64,000 bases of DNA. Source: Agrocybe praecox (taxonomy: Eukaryota; Basidiomycota; Agaricomycetes; Agaricales; Agrocybaceae). Location of the stretch: assembly GCA_964017145.1 (NCBI GenBank), contig OZ024842.1, forward strand, positions 2,976,001 through 3,040,000, written 5' to 3'. Below, piece after piece: positions 49,560 to 59,736 of the stretch. The position numbers and the translations under genes were made by a program. Numbering within the stretch: the stretch's first letter is position 1; every line of letters begins with the position of its first letter. The notes under the pieces were generated by a model. The model searched no databases. It was not told the origin of the DNA and saw only the letters and a program-made list of their open reading frames with translations.

Positions 49560-50021
49560 CACGAAGGGCTACTTGTCCAATTGAGGTTCTGTCCTGGCAA
49601 GGTAATCGTTGATGGCACGACGAACCTTCTTTGGTGCGTTTTGGATACTCGCAACATCTCTGAGGGGATACCTTCGTGCGGAATAATTCGAGCAAAGACT
49701 TCGACTTTCCCGCCGTAGGTAGGAAAGGATAAGATATCCAGGTGCGAGCGAGTTTTTTTTGATTCGGCAGCGGCGCCATTCCGTCAGAACGGTGAAGGGA
49801 TCTATCTCCTGTCGAGGATGATAATCATATTCCACTACCCGGGCTAATCGATGATTTTTTCTAGCCCTGCATGAGCTGTTGTTCCCAAATTTGTGGCGCC
49901 ATTTCCAAGGCGAGTTGCGTCTCAAAGTCGAGAAATATGCATTAAATAAACCTGATCTTTTGCTTTGGTAAAGGAATCCAAAGGTCAAAATTTGCGATGC
50001 CGCGTACGTATTCAAAGCTTT
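49560..50021 (-). pseudogene. Decayed tandem copy of the last NACHT-gene exon
   Basis: This stretch repeats the sequence of 50043-50577 at high nucleotide similarity. It has the same order of segments: FEYVRGIANFDLW against FEYLCGITDFDNL, LRRNSPWKWR in both, RARKNHRL against RARKTYRL, and NDYLAR against DDYLAR. The frame that reads through the 50043-50577 copy is broken here by frameshifts and stops, and about 90 nt of the middle are absent or replaced. The stop codon of the gene lies upstream of this copy, so it is probably not translated, although it may fall in the 3' UTR. Confidence 0.75.
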
Positions 50022-50042
50022 TTAGGAAACATACACAGCAGG

Positions 50043-52713
50043 TTACTCTCCCAGTTGGGTTTCAACTTCCATCCTAGCCAGGTAATCATCAATGGCACGA
50101 CGAGCTTCCTTGGTGCGTTTTGGGTACTCGCAACATCGTTGAGAAAACGCTTTCGTCCGGAATAATTGGAGAAGAGGCTCCGACTTTCCCGCCATAGGTA
50201 AGAAGAGGATAAGGTATCCAAGTGCGAGTAGGCATTTCTCGGATCGGATGCGCTCCCATACAATGGGGTCGAGCCTATCAGTATCAGGAAGCGGGTAATA
50301 AACACGGGAATAAATTGGCCTGCTTCTCAATTTTTGCAAGGTTAGAGGTCTGCGGTCGACTAGGAAGGGATCGACCTGGTTCCAGGGATAGTTACAATAC
50401 TCCAATAACCGGACCAATCGGTAGGTTTTTCTAGCCCTGCATGAACCTTTGTACCCGAAATTGCGGCGCCACTTCCAAGGCGAGTTGCGTCTCAAAGATG
50501 AGATATATGCATTGAAATTTCGTTGGGGTGAGGAAACCAAATTGTCGAAATCTGTGATGCCGCATAAATATTCAAAACTGCATCTCGCTGCGCCGGCGTA
50601 GACTTCTTTGCCGAATTTGCACTAGGAATCCTCCAACGCTGGGTTGCCCTCGAATTCAGACTTGTCCAGTCGACCAGATGGACAAATGTGCCAAAGTAAG
50701 TTGATATAATCGCTATATTGGGTTGCAGCGTAGCAATTTACTGGACCGTATACAAAATCTTCTCTTGACAAATACAGATCCAGAGGATCCTCGCCTGGAT
50801 CACGAAATATCCAACTGAACAACCTGAATTCAGACACCAGTGAAGCAAGAGGAACAGTTGCGTGTTTTCCGAGTTCGCTACGACGATGGCCCAATACCAA
50901 GTTGGGATAGTGGCAACTAAGAGCGAGGTGTAAAGCAAAGCGTGCGTCGGATGAGGTCCTGGAATGATAGGCATCTACCTTAACTAACTGCGATAGGAAA
51001 CGCTCCTTGAACACGCGTAAATGGCACCCGTAGATCTCCCGCGCTTCTTCCAGATCCTGAAACGGCCGTGGCATAAATTTACCACTCGCAGGAAAAGTAA
51101 ATGGGTACTCACAGAATCTTTTAGGAAAGACAACATGGCGGGAAGGAAGGAGTTATGAAAAACTTTGAAGATTTGGGCACGAGGCACTGAGTCGTAAAAC
51201 AGTGGAATTGAAAAATCTTTTAGCTCATGCAAAAGCGAAGTGGCGAATGTCGGTTGGGTGTGTTTGATATTGGTTTTAAAGAATTCTGCTGCAATTAACC
51301 AGATTGTATCGTCGTCGATCTGTGATCGATTGTCACTCGCTGAAATCAACCAGTATCTGGTCATTTTCACGTAAAGAAATTGATTCACACGCACTTACTA
51401 GATAGCAATTGGACACACGAAATCATGTTCTGGTGTATATATTCAGGGCGCACATGAAAATGATGTGACCTTTGAAGATCGAGGAGAAAGTCGCGTAGGG
51501 AAGCGTGCAGAATTTTGATTGTATGAATACTAGAACCCGGCGGGTAGTCCACCACGGATATCAGTGCGCCCAGATCACAAAAAGAAACAGAAATTTGTCC
51601 AGACTCCAATTGAAGGATTGTTTCGATCTGATCAACGTTCGGCTTTAAGTAGTAAAAATCCCAGTAAAAGATGAAGCAGAGCACGCGAAGCACCACAGAA
51701 ACACTATCCTCGGCGACTCCCATAAGTATATGAGTGTACAGCGAGTCGAGCTCAGCAAATGGCTGTTCACTGGGTCGCGAAAGAGGCCGGATGCTTAGCA
51801 CAACGTCAAGCCGATGATGAGGTTGGTGTCGAGTAGATCCTACGTATTTGACGACAGTAGCGGCGTAGATGAATTGACCTGAGGATTTCCGGACTAACAG
51901 CTGCACATCCTCTTCAGACGGCCATGAGGATGGAAGAAACCGACGAAATGGATGACTAGCTTTGATCTCGTTGAATTCATGCCGTAGGTATAGCTCAATG
52001 TCCTTCTCCGGAGAAAATCTTTCGTCCAAATCCAGGCGCGTGGAAATACTTTGTAGTTGTGAGGAGGAAAAGACTGTACTGATGTCATGCTCAGGGCGAC
52101 TGCTAATGAGAAATATTACGGGGAATTGGTATTCCTGAGTGACTTTGGAGATGGTCAACAAAAAGTCTTTCTGCTCCCTGTGATCGATGCATTCGTCGAG
52201 GCCGTCTATTATGATAATTCGAGGAGCAAGAGGTTGGTCGAAAAATCTTGATTCAAGTAAAAGAGAGTCCTGCAGAGGTTGGATGATGAGAGTTGTGAAT
52301 TGTGTACCGAGGGATTGAGTGAAAATCAACGGGTCCTGCTCAATGGACAGGATCATATGCTGTCGAACATCCGGAATCTTTGCATGAATCTGATAGGCAA
52401 TCGTCGCGACGAGCTTTCGAACATGATTTCGATTGGAGTCGGATTTTCCAAAGAAAAAGCTCGCAAGGAGGCGTCCTTCACGTTTCTGCTGCTCTGCGAA
52501 ACTCTGCATGATGGCTGATTTACCAGCACCAGCAGCACCAGTGAGCCACATGATGAATTTACCCCGACTTTCTTCGTCAAGTCTGAGGGTCCAGTCCATG
52601 ATTGTCTTCATCACCGCCAGCCGTGTATCGGGATGACATCTCGGACGGTCATACATTTCCCCAGAATTGTGGAAAGCGCCCGATGCTGTTGCTTGCTGTG
52701 TCGGAAATTTCAT
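50043..52713 (-). CDS. NACHT-domain STAND NTPase (fungal NLR-like), 5' end altered
   Basis: Four exons (52713-51399, 51339-51113, 51056-50623, 50577-50043) splice to 836 residues. The entry SGAFHNSGEMYDRPRCHPDT is the standard lead-in of basidiomycete NACHT proteins. Walker A is GAAGAGKS (residues 59-66), Walker B IIIIDGLDEC, sensor-like FLISSRPEHDI, then SSGQFIYAATVVKYV and HASLRDFLLD at the end of the NACHT module. The C-terminal ~400 residues are helical with no clear WD or ankyrin repeats. Such NTPases act in non-self recognition or programmed cell death in fungi; that role is inferred from the family. The usual N-terminal effector/adaptor exons are missing. The only in-frame ATG (52713) lies in a hairpin of the adjacent repeat, so the true start may have been lost or lies after a cryptic intron acceptor (ACACAG at about 52690). 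Confidence 0.8.
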
Positions 52714-53035
52714 AAGTGCCTAATTAGGCCAATAAGGCACTTATAGTTATTTTTGTATTATTAGGCCTAATAAGTTTCAAGTTACGCCTTATTAGACACG
52801 TTGCGAACCTAATTAGAACAAGCATCAAACCTAATCAGATGTTTCGGTTCCCGAAAATAAGAGGCGGCAACTAATTAGATCTCCGCTTATAATCAGCATT
52901 GAGGCAAAAATTATAATGACATAAGCAGGTAATTAGAATGCACAGTTCAGGAATCGAACCCGCAACCTCATAAAGAGTATGCTGCATTATTATGCATGTG
53001 TGTCCAACACACTACCAAGTAGGCCATCAGTCCTT
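52712..53035 (-). mobile_element. tRNA-related SINE-like element
   Basis: On the minus strand the sequence TGGCCTACTTGG (53026-53015) matches a Pol III A box with one mismatch. GGTTCGATTCC (52960-52950) is a perfect B box, about 55 nt further on. The flanks do not form a tRNA acceptor stem, so this is not a working tRNA. The body downstream is rich in TAATTAGG-type palindromes and ends in an inverted repeat at 52712-52744. Only one copy lies in this window, so repeat status cannot be proven here. Confidence 0.5.
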
Positions 53036-53262
53036 GTATAACTTAATAATGCGACCTAAATATATACCCCCCTTTTAGATAATCAGTGAACTGGTTGTAA
53101 TCGACTTCAAGTCGACATTATATGTAGATTTCTGGTGTTTACCATGTATTTATCATTTGTAACGTAGAGCTTCAACTTGAATAAATTTATGGATACCCCA
53201 ATCAAATTTAAAATGTACTGAATGATGACAATGCATACAATTTACATTAATGATACTACAGA

Positions 53263-53391
53263 TCAATTTGGTGCTTTTCCTCGTTGTCGCATACTCCTTG
53301 TAATTGGTGGTGCACTATCAGCACTTGTTATAGTATTTTCTAATTCTACCTTTTTCTTTGGCTTTGGCTTCGGTTTAGGTCGTGGTTTAAC
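53263..53391 (-). pseudogene. Orphan terminal exon: Pro/Lys-rich tail
   Basis: A 43-codon open stretch on the minus strand follows a good acceptor (GCCACAG) and ends at a TGA. It reads VKPRPKPKPKPKKKVELEN followed by ITRSMRQRGKAPN. The Pro-Lys repeat and basic tail look like real protein, but no upstream exon that would join it is evident. It lies 350 bp downstream of the Plavaka stop, so it may be an alternative last exon or a remnant of another gene. Confidence 0.3.
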
Positions 53392-53739
53392 CTGTGGCAG
53401 TGTTGTCAACATCAGGAAAAAGCCTAAATGGGCATAGTTACCCGCTTAGGTCTATTGACCACAAGAGCCCACATTGCGCAACATATCTTGGCGCCGAGCT
53501 CCAGATCGATCAATAGTTTAGGCGGACGAATCATATCATACAGTGAGCGACATTGCCCTGCGCAGTCACACTGATTGTCGGGATAGTATTTGGCATATCA
53601 ATGGAGAGCTCTTCGGGCAATAGAAAACTATGTGCTGCTATGCCGGCTACTCACTTATATTTTGAAGTTATCATTTCACATTCAACCCATCTTTCTCATT
53701 TGAGATTCGGAACAATAGAATACATTACATTGCTACATA

Positions 53740-56700
53740 TTAACAGAGATTTTGTGCTATTAAAAAGGTATCTACTTCGATGTAAGGGTTAAAAAAAAAT
53801 TGAGTACATGTTTCGAGTACATTTTCGGTCGTTAAAGACTTGTCCATTGCTAAGCCATACCTCGGCGTGAGATGAACGGCACGTACGATGTCCTTAACTG
53901 ATATAACTGCTGCGTTCCGACGAAGATTTCGCGTACTTCGCTTGAGGGTGTGCATGCCGCTCACTGGATCGATTTGACCAAGCGGCGTGAACCATTCGAT
54001 GTATGCCAGTGGATGGGCAACAGCGAGACGTCCGAAATGAGGTGGTAGGTCGAAAATGAACCGAACGTGTGCCACACGGAGACCTGGTTACGAAGGCATC
54101 ACTCATAAACATTTATAATTGCAAAGATAGACAACTCAGAAGTGCGCACCACAGAACCCCTTTCCCTCCATATATTCCTTTCTTTTTTCTATAACTAATG
54201 CCATGTCGTGCACTGCCGCCTTCCCCAGCTTACGTCCCTGAGCTGCAGTGGCTGGTAATGTTTGTATGCGGTGAGTCCTCGCCTTGTTGTTTATATATGG
54301 GTTCTCGGGTAACTTGACCGTTATTTGGCGATAGGCATTGAATCGGTCTAACATGTTTGGTGAAATAGGAACATCACGACTGGATAGGTGGGTATCAAGG
54401 AAGGATTTGAGAGCTGGAAGGAAGTCAATAGCTCCAAAGTCTGAAGCTATTTGATTGACGGTGATGTTGCGGAAAGGTGGTGATTTGGCAACACGGTAAG
54501 TTGTTGATGTCACATTTTTCGGTGTTGCGACTGTGTCACTCTGTGACAATGGTTGATTTGAACCGTCATCATCGTGCGCGTCATCGTCCAGCACTCCCTC
54601 TTCTACGTTCACATCGCCTTGTTTCAAGATTGTGGGCAATGACTGTGACATCCACATCAGGTAAGAGTCTTTTATCCACATTGACTCCTGCCGCTGAAGC
54701 CATTTGGCCATTTGTTCGATATAGTCGCGTTTGTTACTTGCACGATACGCTGACTTCGCAAAGTCAATGTGGAGCCGCTCTGGAGACTCGGTATTGTAGC
54801 CATCGGTGGATCCCAGCTGGCGTATGCACTCGACATAATGCACTATTGCATGCAACTTGGGTATGTTGAAGTTTTCTCGGATTCCAAGCTCGACGAAAAT
54901 ATGCTTATTGTTGTGAAATATTTTTAGGCTATTTTCGAGGGCGGTGAGAGTCTGACTGGTTTGCATGTGAAGTTGAGAGTAGTAGATAAAGTCCAGCAGG
55001 GACTTCGCCACCGTAAGCACCTTCGAGTTTACTCCTCCTGCCAGTACTGGAATAAATACTTTTTCCATTTCCTTATGCTCCGTTCCAGTCCACTGCGTCA
55101 CAGTCGATATACCCTTCTTGAAGTGGCGAAGTCCAGGGTACGGCGACATCGACTTAAAGCGAGCGTCCAACTCAGCTTCACCAATCACAGCTGTACACCA
55201 CTTTACGAGATGATCTTTGAAGACTCCCTTGTGGACTTGGTGCAGCAAATCGGGCGTAAAAGAGTTGAAGATGTCTGTATGTGGAAGATCTTTCCAGAAT
55301 GGCGTGTAAACAGCTCTGATTCCATCCTTATCAAACATGACAGGATCGCCTCCTTGTTGATGCTGGGATAAGGTGTGCAGGGTAGCTTCGGGACTTCGTC
55401 TAGGTTCGTCTGTCATATTCCCTCTCTCCGTAGGACTAACTGTGCATTTAGGGCATCGATTCTCCATGCAACAAGCTACCAGACACTGCTCCGGGTAGTC
55501 TGCAACATATGCAGCTAGGATCAAGTGGAAAAGGCGTACGAATCCATCGGCGCACGCAATCTCGACACCCGCCTCGCCAACCTTTTTCAGCGACTCAAGG
55601 ATCTTGGCCATGCAAAAGTGGAAGAGACGGTATCCTGCAAGCGAACGTGTTGCTTCTCGATAACATTCAAGCTTAGCCACAGGTAAATACCCCAAGAGAA
55701 TTGTTCCGTGAGATGTAGGTTGACGGCGAACTTCCTTTGATAGGTTGCCCAACGTTAGATACACCGGCCAAGCCGATTTGTCGCCTTTGAATACGGAGAG
55801 CTGGGTTTTGTCTGAAGAGAGGATGATGGGAGCAATGGCCGCGCCGTCTGGTAAAGTGTCCTGTTGTATTCCCTCGTTATTATTGATTCTAACTACGTAC
55901 AAAGATGGCTGCTTACTTGTTCATTCCACCACCAATCTCCAGTCCACATCTCATCGTATATGCGCTCCTGGCCATCTTTATCGGCATATACACGCTCGGG
56001 TGTAAAAGATAAGTAATCCTTGAAGTTCGGATTCGAGAGCAACTCCTTGATACACTCGATAGGATCGCGGAACCATAGTTCGAGGTCTTCGGTCATTGCG
56101 TGGCCTTCGTCATCGAGTAAATCGCCCTCGGCCTTGATAACATGGCATTGCCATGCTGGCCCCGTCGGAAGCTGGTCAATTTTCTTCAGGTACGAGTATG
56201 TATTGTGAAATGACAAGTCGCTACGATTTTTAACCTATCCACATTACACAGGTAAGGGACGCGAAATTGACAAGGAACGGAACGAACACACAATAGGCAG
56301 CTTTAGGTACTCATCTATTGCTGTATGTCCCACTCTCGCAGATAACCATCTCGCTAGCTCCCATTCTTCTTCGTCTTTGAATGGCGCCCAATTATTCTCG
56401 TTTTGGCGTGCCTGGTCCTCCCTCAACAGTTCAAACTTTGTCTTTGCGGGTCTCAATGGTGTTCCAACTGGCCTTGGATATGGCTCAATATATCGACGTC
56501 CCGCTGTACATGGCCTTCGCTCGTCGTCGTCATCGTCTTCAGTATCTTCCACTCTCGCACGTTTCGAAGGACTGGGAGAACTCGATCCCGGCTCAAAGCC
56601 CTGAAAATCAAACATATTCGATTCTACTCTATCGTGATTCTCGTCTGTGCGGGGACTTGTTGGGCGAGCTTCTTCTGGTTTATTCCGTGGCCTTTGAGGT

Positions 56701-56825
56701 TCGTTTAATGTAAGTGTTTCTTCCCATTGTATTTTACAGGTCTTCGAGGCTGAAATATGTCGGTTTAGCTGAGATGATGGAATTGATTTATGACAGTAGG
56801 CGCAACGACTGTAGTCAGGTTTCAT
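53740..56825 (-). CDS. Plavaka-family transposase, intact
   Basis: Four exons (56825-56290, 56220-55917, 55860-54150, 54083-53740) splice to 964 residues without stops. The N-terminus has a zinc-finger-like CAYCHKSIPSSQLNRHISAS ending in Cys. YIEPYPRPVGTPL and DEEEWELARWLSARVG, both family hallmarks, follow. The catalytic region includes FTPERVYADKDGQERIYDE, TGDWWWNEQ, PIILSSDKTQLSVFKGDKSA, FHLILAAYVADYPEQCLVAC, FNSFTPDLLHQVHKGVFKDH and FNIPKLHAIVHYVECIRQLG, ending with HLAYxEWFTP-type C-terminal residues (HPLAYIEWFTPLGQIDP). These match the DNA transposons of the Plavaka class in basidiomycetes. The terminal inverted repeats were not identified. The gene is divergent from the DUF6532 gene, with 318 bp between start codons. 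Confidence 0.88.
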
Positions 56826-57143
56826 GATTTTTAATCCAAGGAGGCTGATGATAGGTAGAATAGTATGATAGATAGAATATGTATGAACACCGACGAATAG
56901 CAATAATTATTGGAATATTTGATTTTCGGGAGAATGTCCTAAAAGAGCCATGCGCATCGTGGGAATATTAAGTTTTCAGGTCTTCCTACTGGACCACCAC
57001 CGTCCTTCGTCATTCTGAGTGATAACTCATACGTAGCGTCCGATATGCGGCGGCCGCATGCTCGCGCCAGGTATAAAAGTAAGTCTTGGAACTTTTCCTC
57101 CGATTTCCCCCTCAGTTTTTGCCACCAGTGCTGGTTTTCGAAC
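56826..57143. promoter_or_regulatory. Divergent promoter between transposase and DUF6532 gene
   Basis: The 318 bp between two divergent start codons must serve both genes. No TATA box or terminal repeat was recognised. Confidence 0.45.
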
Positions 57144-59475
57144 ATGCCCACTTCGTCGCGGGCTCAGGAGCATGATGAAGGTACGTAGTAATACATGAAA
57201 TCTACAACTAGCATATGCTAATGTACTACTATGGTCAGATACTTCCCATCATGAAACAACCAGCAGTCATGGGCAATCCAAACGCGACCGTCGGCCTTCG
57301 GAGAAAGTCGCGGAAACTCGTAAGTCAGCAAAAAAAAAAATTAGTCTTTCTCTATGCTAATTTCTACTATATGCTAGGGTTAGAACAAGAGAAAGCACAA
57401 GAGCGACAAGCGATCCTCGATGCCAATCGTGCAAAACGTGCAAAGCGAGCTGAGCAAAAACGTAACAAGGAGGCAGGAGTTGATCGCGAGGCAGGTCCTG
57501 ACGACGAGCAGAGGCCTGATGGTTCAGTAAGTAACAAATTTCTTCTTTTTTTAATATAATACTGATTCGATTGTCTAGTTTACAGCGGTCAAGGTACCTA
57601 CAAAGGCTCCCAAAGCCGTCAAGACTAGTGTCCCTAAAGTAGCGGGGCTTGTCGCAAGACAGAATAAGGTGCCACCACCTATACCTGCGCTGCTCCCTGC
57701 ACTACGCATCGCGAGTCCTAGTCGCCGTGACCACCGTGTGCGCCCAGCAAGTTCTCCGCCTCCTGCTCCAGCAGCCCACAGCGTCTACCACTCTCACCGC
57801 CATGTGAGCTCTCCTGTTCGGGCTTCTGCTCGTTCTCAAAGCCCTCCCAAACATCACCAGCCTCCATCAACTGGTACCCGTCCAAACTCACGCTCTAGAA
57901 GCTCACGGGGCTGGTCTCGCTCGCGTTCGTCTCGAGCTGCCTCCCGTGGTCGTTCGCGTTCGTCTCGAGCTGTGTCTCGACGTGATCGCTCACGTTCATC
58001 TCAAGCCGCCTCTCGTGGTCGTTCACGTTCGTCTCGAGCTGTGTCTCATCACGATCGCTCACGTTCATCTCGAGCTGCTTCCCGTGGTCGCTCTCGTTCG
58101 TCTCGAGCTGCCTCCCGTGGTCGCTTGCGTGCGTCTCGAGCCGCCTATCAAAGTGGCTCTCGTAGTCGCTCTCGTTCACCGCTTCGTCGCCTCCATCGTC
58201 GCTACTCTCGCTCTCGCAGTTCCCATCGGCAGCGATCTGCATCACCCTCTCGCTCTCGCAGCCATAGCCATCCTATCAGCGACAATGTGCACGCTGCTAC
58301 ACGCAAGCGGAATAGGTCATCAGGCTGCGGCAGCAACAGTGAGAGTGAGCCTTCCGAGCTCAGCACAATCTTTGTGAAGGCTCAGAAGATCACAAGCAAT
58401 GCTGGTCGCCCGAAAGCATCGGACTACGATGATGTTTCGAGAGAAGTCATTCTCAAAGCATCGTCTGTGTACCGTGCACTCATTTCCACTTCTTCACCAT
58501 TCCCCACCACCAACGAAGAGATATTACATGTCAAGACTGCCTGGGCCCGTGCTAATCGTGACACCGCTCAACCTGTTCCTATTGCAATAACCCCAATCAT
58601 TGGAAAAATAGTAAGTCTTGCTTTTTGAACATTTTTTTGTTTTCGAGTTGCTCAGCATTTTTATTCATAGATCACAGCCCGGGGCTCTCAGATCCGAAGT
58701 GAAATTAAAGTAAATGCATTCGACCTAGTCGAATCATTGTATGGATTTGAGAGTGGGCATGGACATTCGGTAGTCAACGAAAATCGGTGTCTTGTCGAAA
58801 TTCTTAAAGAAAAGGATTCAGGTTTCTTGTACAAAGTAAGTGCTTTATATCCATCTGGTACTCGCTTTTTACTCATAAACTCTCATTCAAGGATCCGGTC
58901 CAACGTACGGGTCTTTATCAGCACCCAATCATTCAAAAAGTTATCAGTAAATCCTGGTTTAGCAATGCTCGTGATGAAGGTATCGTGTACGCGGATCTGT
59001 TCAATCCGCTCTCCATCGAGGCCCTTGCTTTGGTATTTGCTGCGGTATGTCTTTTATTTACTGCAGCAGTCATTGTCTAATCTAATTTATTTTTACAGAT
59101 TGAGTGCGGTATCGACGCATGGGCTACTGGGGTTAAGTTAGAAGTCCCATTTTATTCATCTGACTATAAGAAAGTATGGATTCGGCATTTACATACGTTA
59201 AAGGAGTATGGCGTAGCGACAGCAGAGGTTGACCTTTTAGGAAAGCTTCAAAAAATATCGTATTCGCAAGGACGGTAAGCTTCTTTCTTCTTTGCAAAGA
59301 GTACACTTTTATTTATATTTCTTCCAGAGCCCACGCAGGCGTCCAACCAATTACGTCTGCTACAGCCACAAGGTCTGTACTAGGAGCCGACGCATTTGCT
59401 GCCGCAATGCGCGAGTACAAAGCTAGTCAATCAATAGATAAACAGAACGAAAATGATGATGAAGTAGAATATTAG
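57144..59475 (+). CDS. DUF6532 protein with SR-dipeptide repeat region
   Basis: Eight exons (57144-57180, 57239-57319, 57378-57526, 57579-58610, 58671-58835, 58892-59044, 59099-59274, 59328-59475) give 646 residues. A charged helical N-terminus (RAKRAKRAEQKRNKE) leads into a Ser/Arg/Pro-rich region. That region holds seven repeats of an 11-12-residue unit of the form RSRSSRAASRG. The C-terminal half, from about residue 340, matches the DUF6532 domain of Agaricomycetes. Landmarks are DYDDVSREVILKASSVYRAL, GIVYADLFNPLSIEALALVF, AIECGIDAWATGVKLEVPFY and VWIRHLHTLKEYG. The domain has no known function but is common near mobile DNA in these fungi. RS domains usually mediate contacts with RNA-processing factors or nucleic acid; here that is only suggestive. 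Confidence 0.85.
57919..58156 (+). repeat. 33-36 bp coding minisatellite (SR repeats)
   Basis: Seven head-to-tail units encode alternating 11- and 12-residue versions of RSRSSRAASRG / RSRSSRAVSRRD. Nucleotide identity between units is high, including synonymous sites (repeated CGTTCGTCTCGAGCTG), which points to recent expansion by slippage or unequal crossing-over. Confidence 0.85.
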
Positions 59476-59736
59476 TGTATTGACTGTTTGTTACCGAATT
59501 TTGAATTGATTTTTTCTTTCTGCTTTGCTATGTATGCGAATAAAAATATATTGAGTGGTATACATAAAGATCTTACCTGTTACATTGAACTATACGGTTG
59601 TATGTAGAACTATGAGACTATGATGATATAAAACTATGATATACTATATTTAGCTATGACATACTATATTTAGCTATATGTCACAATTGTTGTTGCATAG
59701 ATAACTATACAAGCTATATATCAGGGGACTAGCCAT

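Noticed and set aside
52941..53035. A functional tRNA gene at this position
   Set aside because: A and B boxes are present, but the ends cannot pair into an acceptor stem; re-interpreted as a tRNA-related repeat head.
57895..58245. 117-codon antisense frame across the SR repeats
   Set aside because: It is the mirror of the repetitive SR coding sequence; an open frame is expected from the repeat period.
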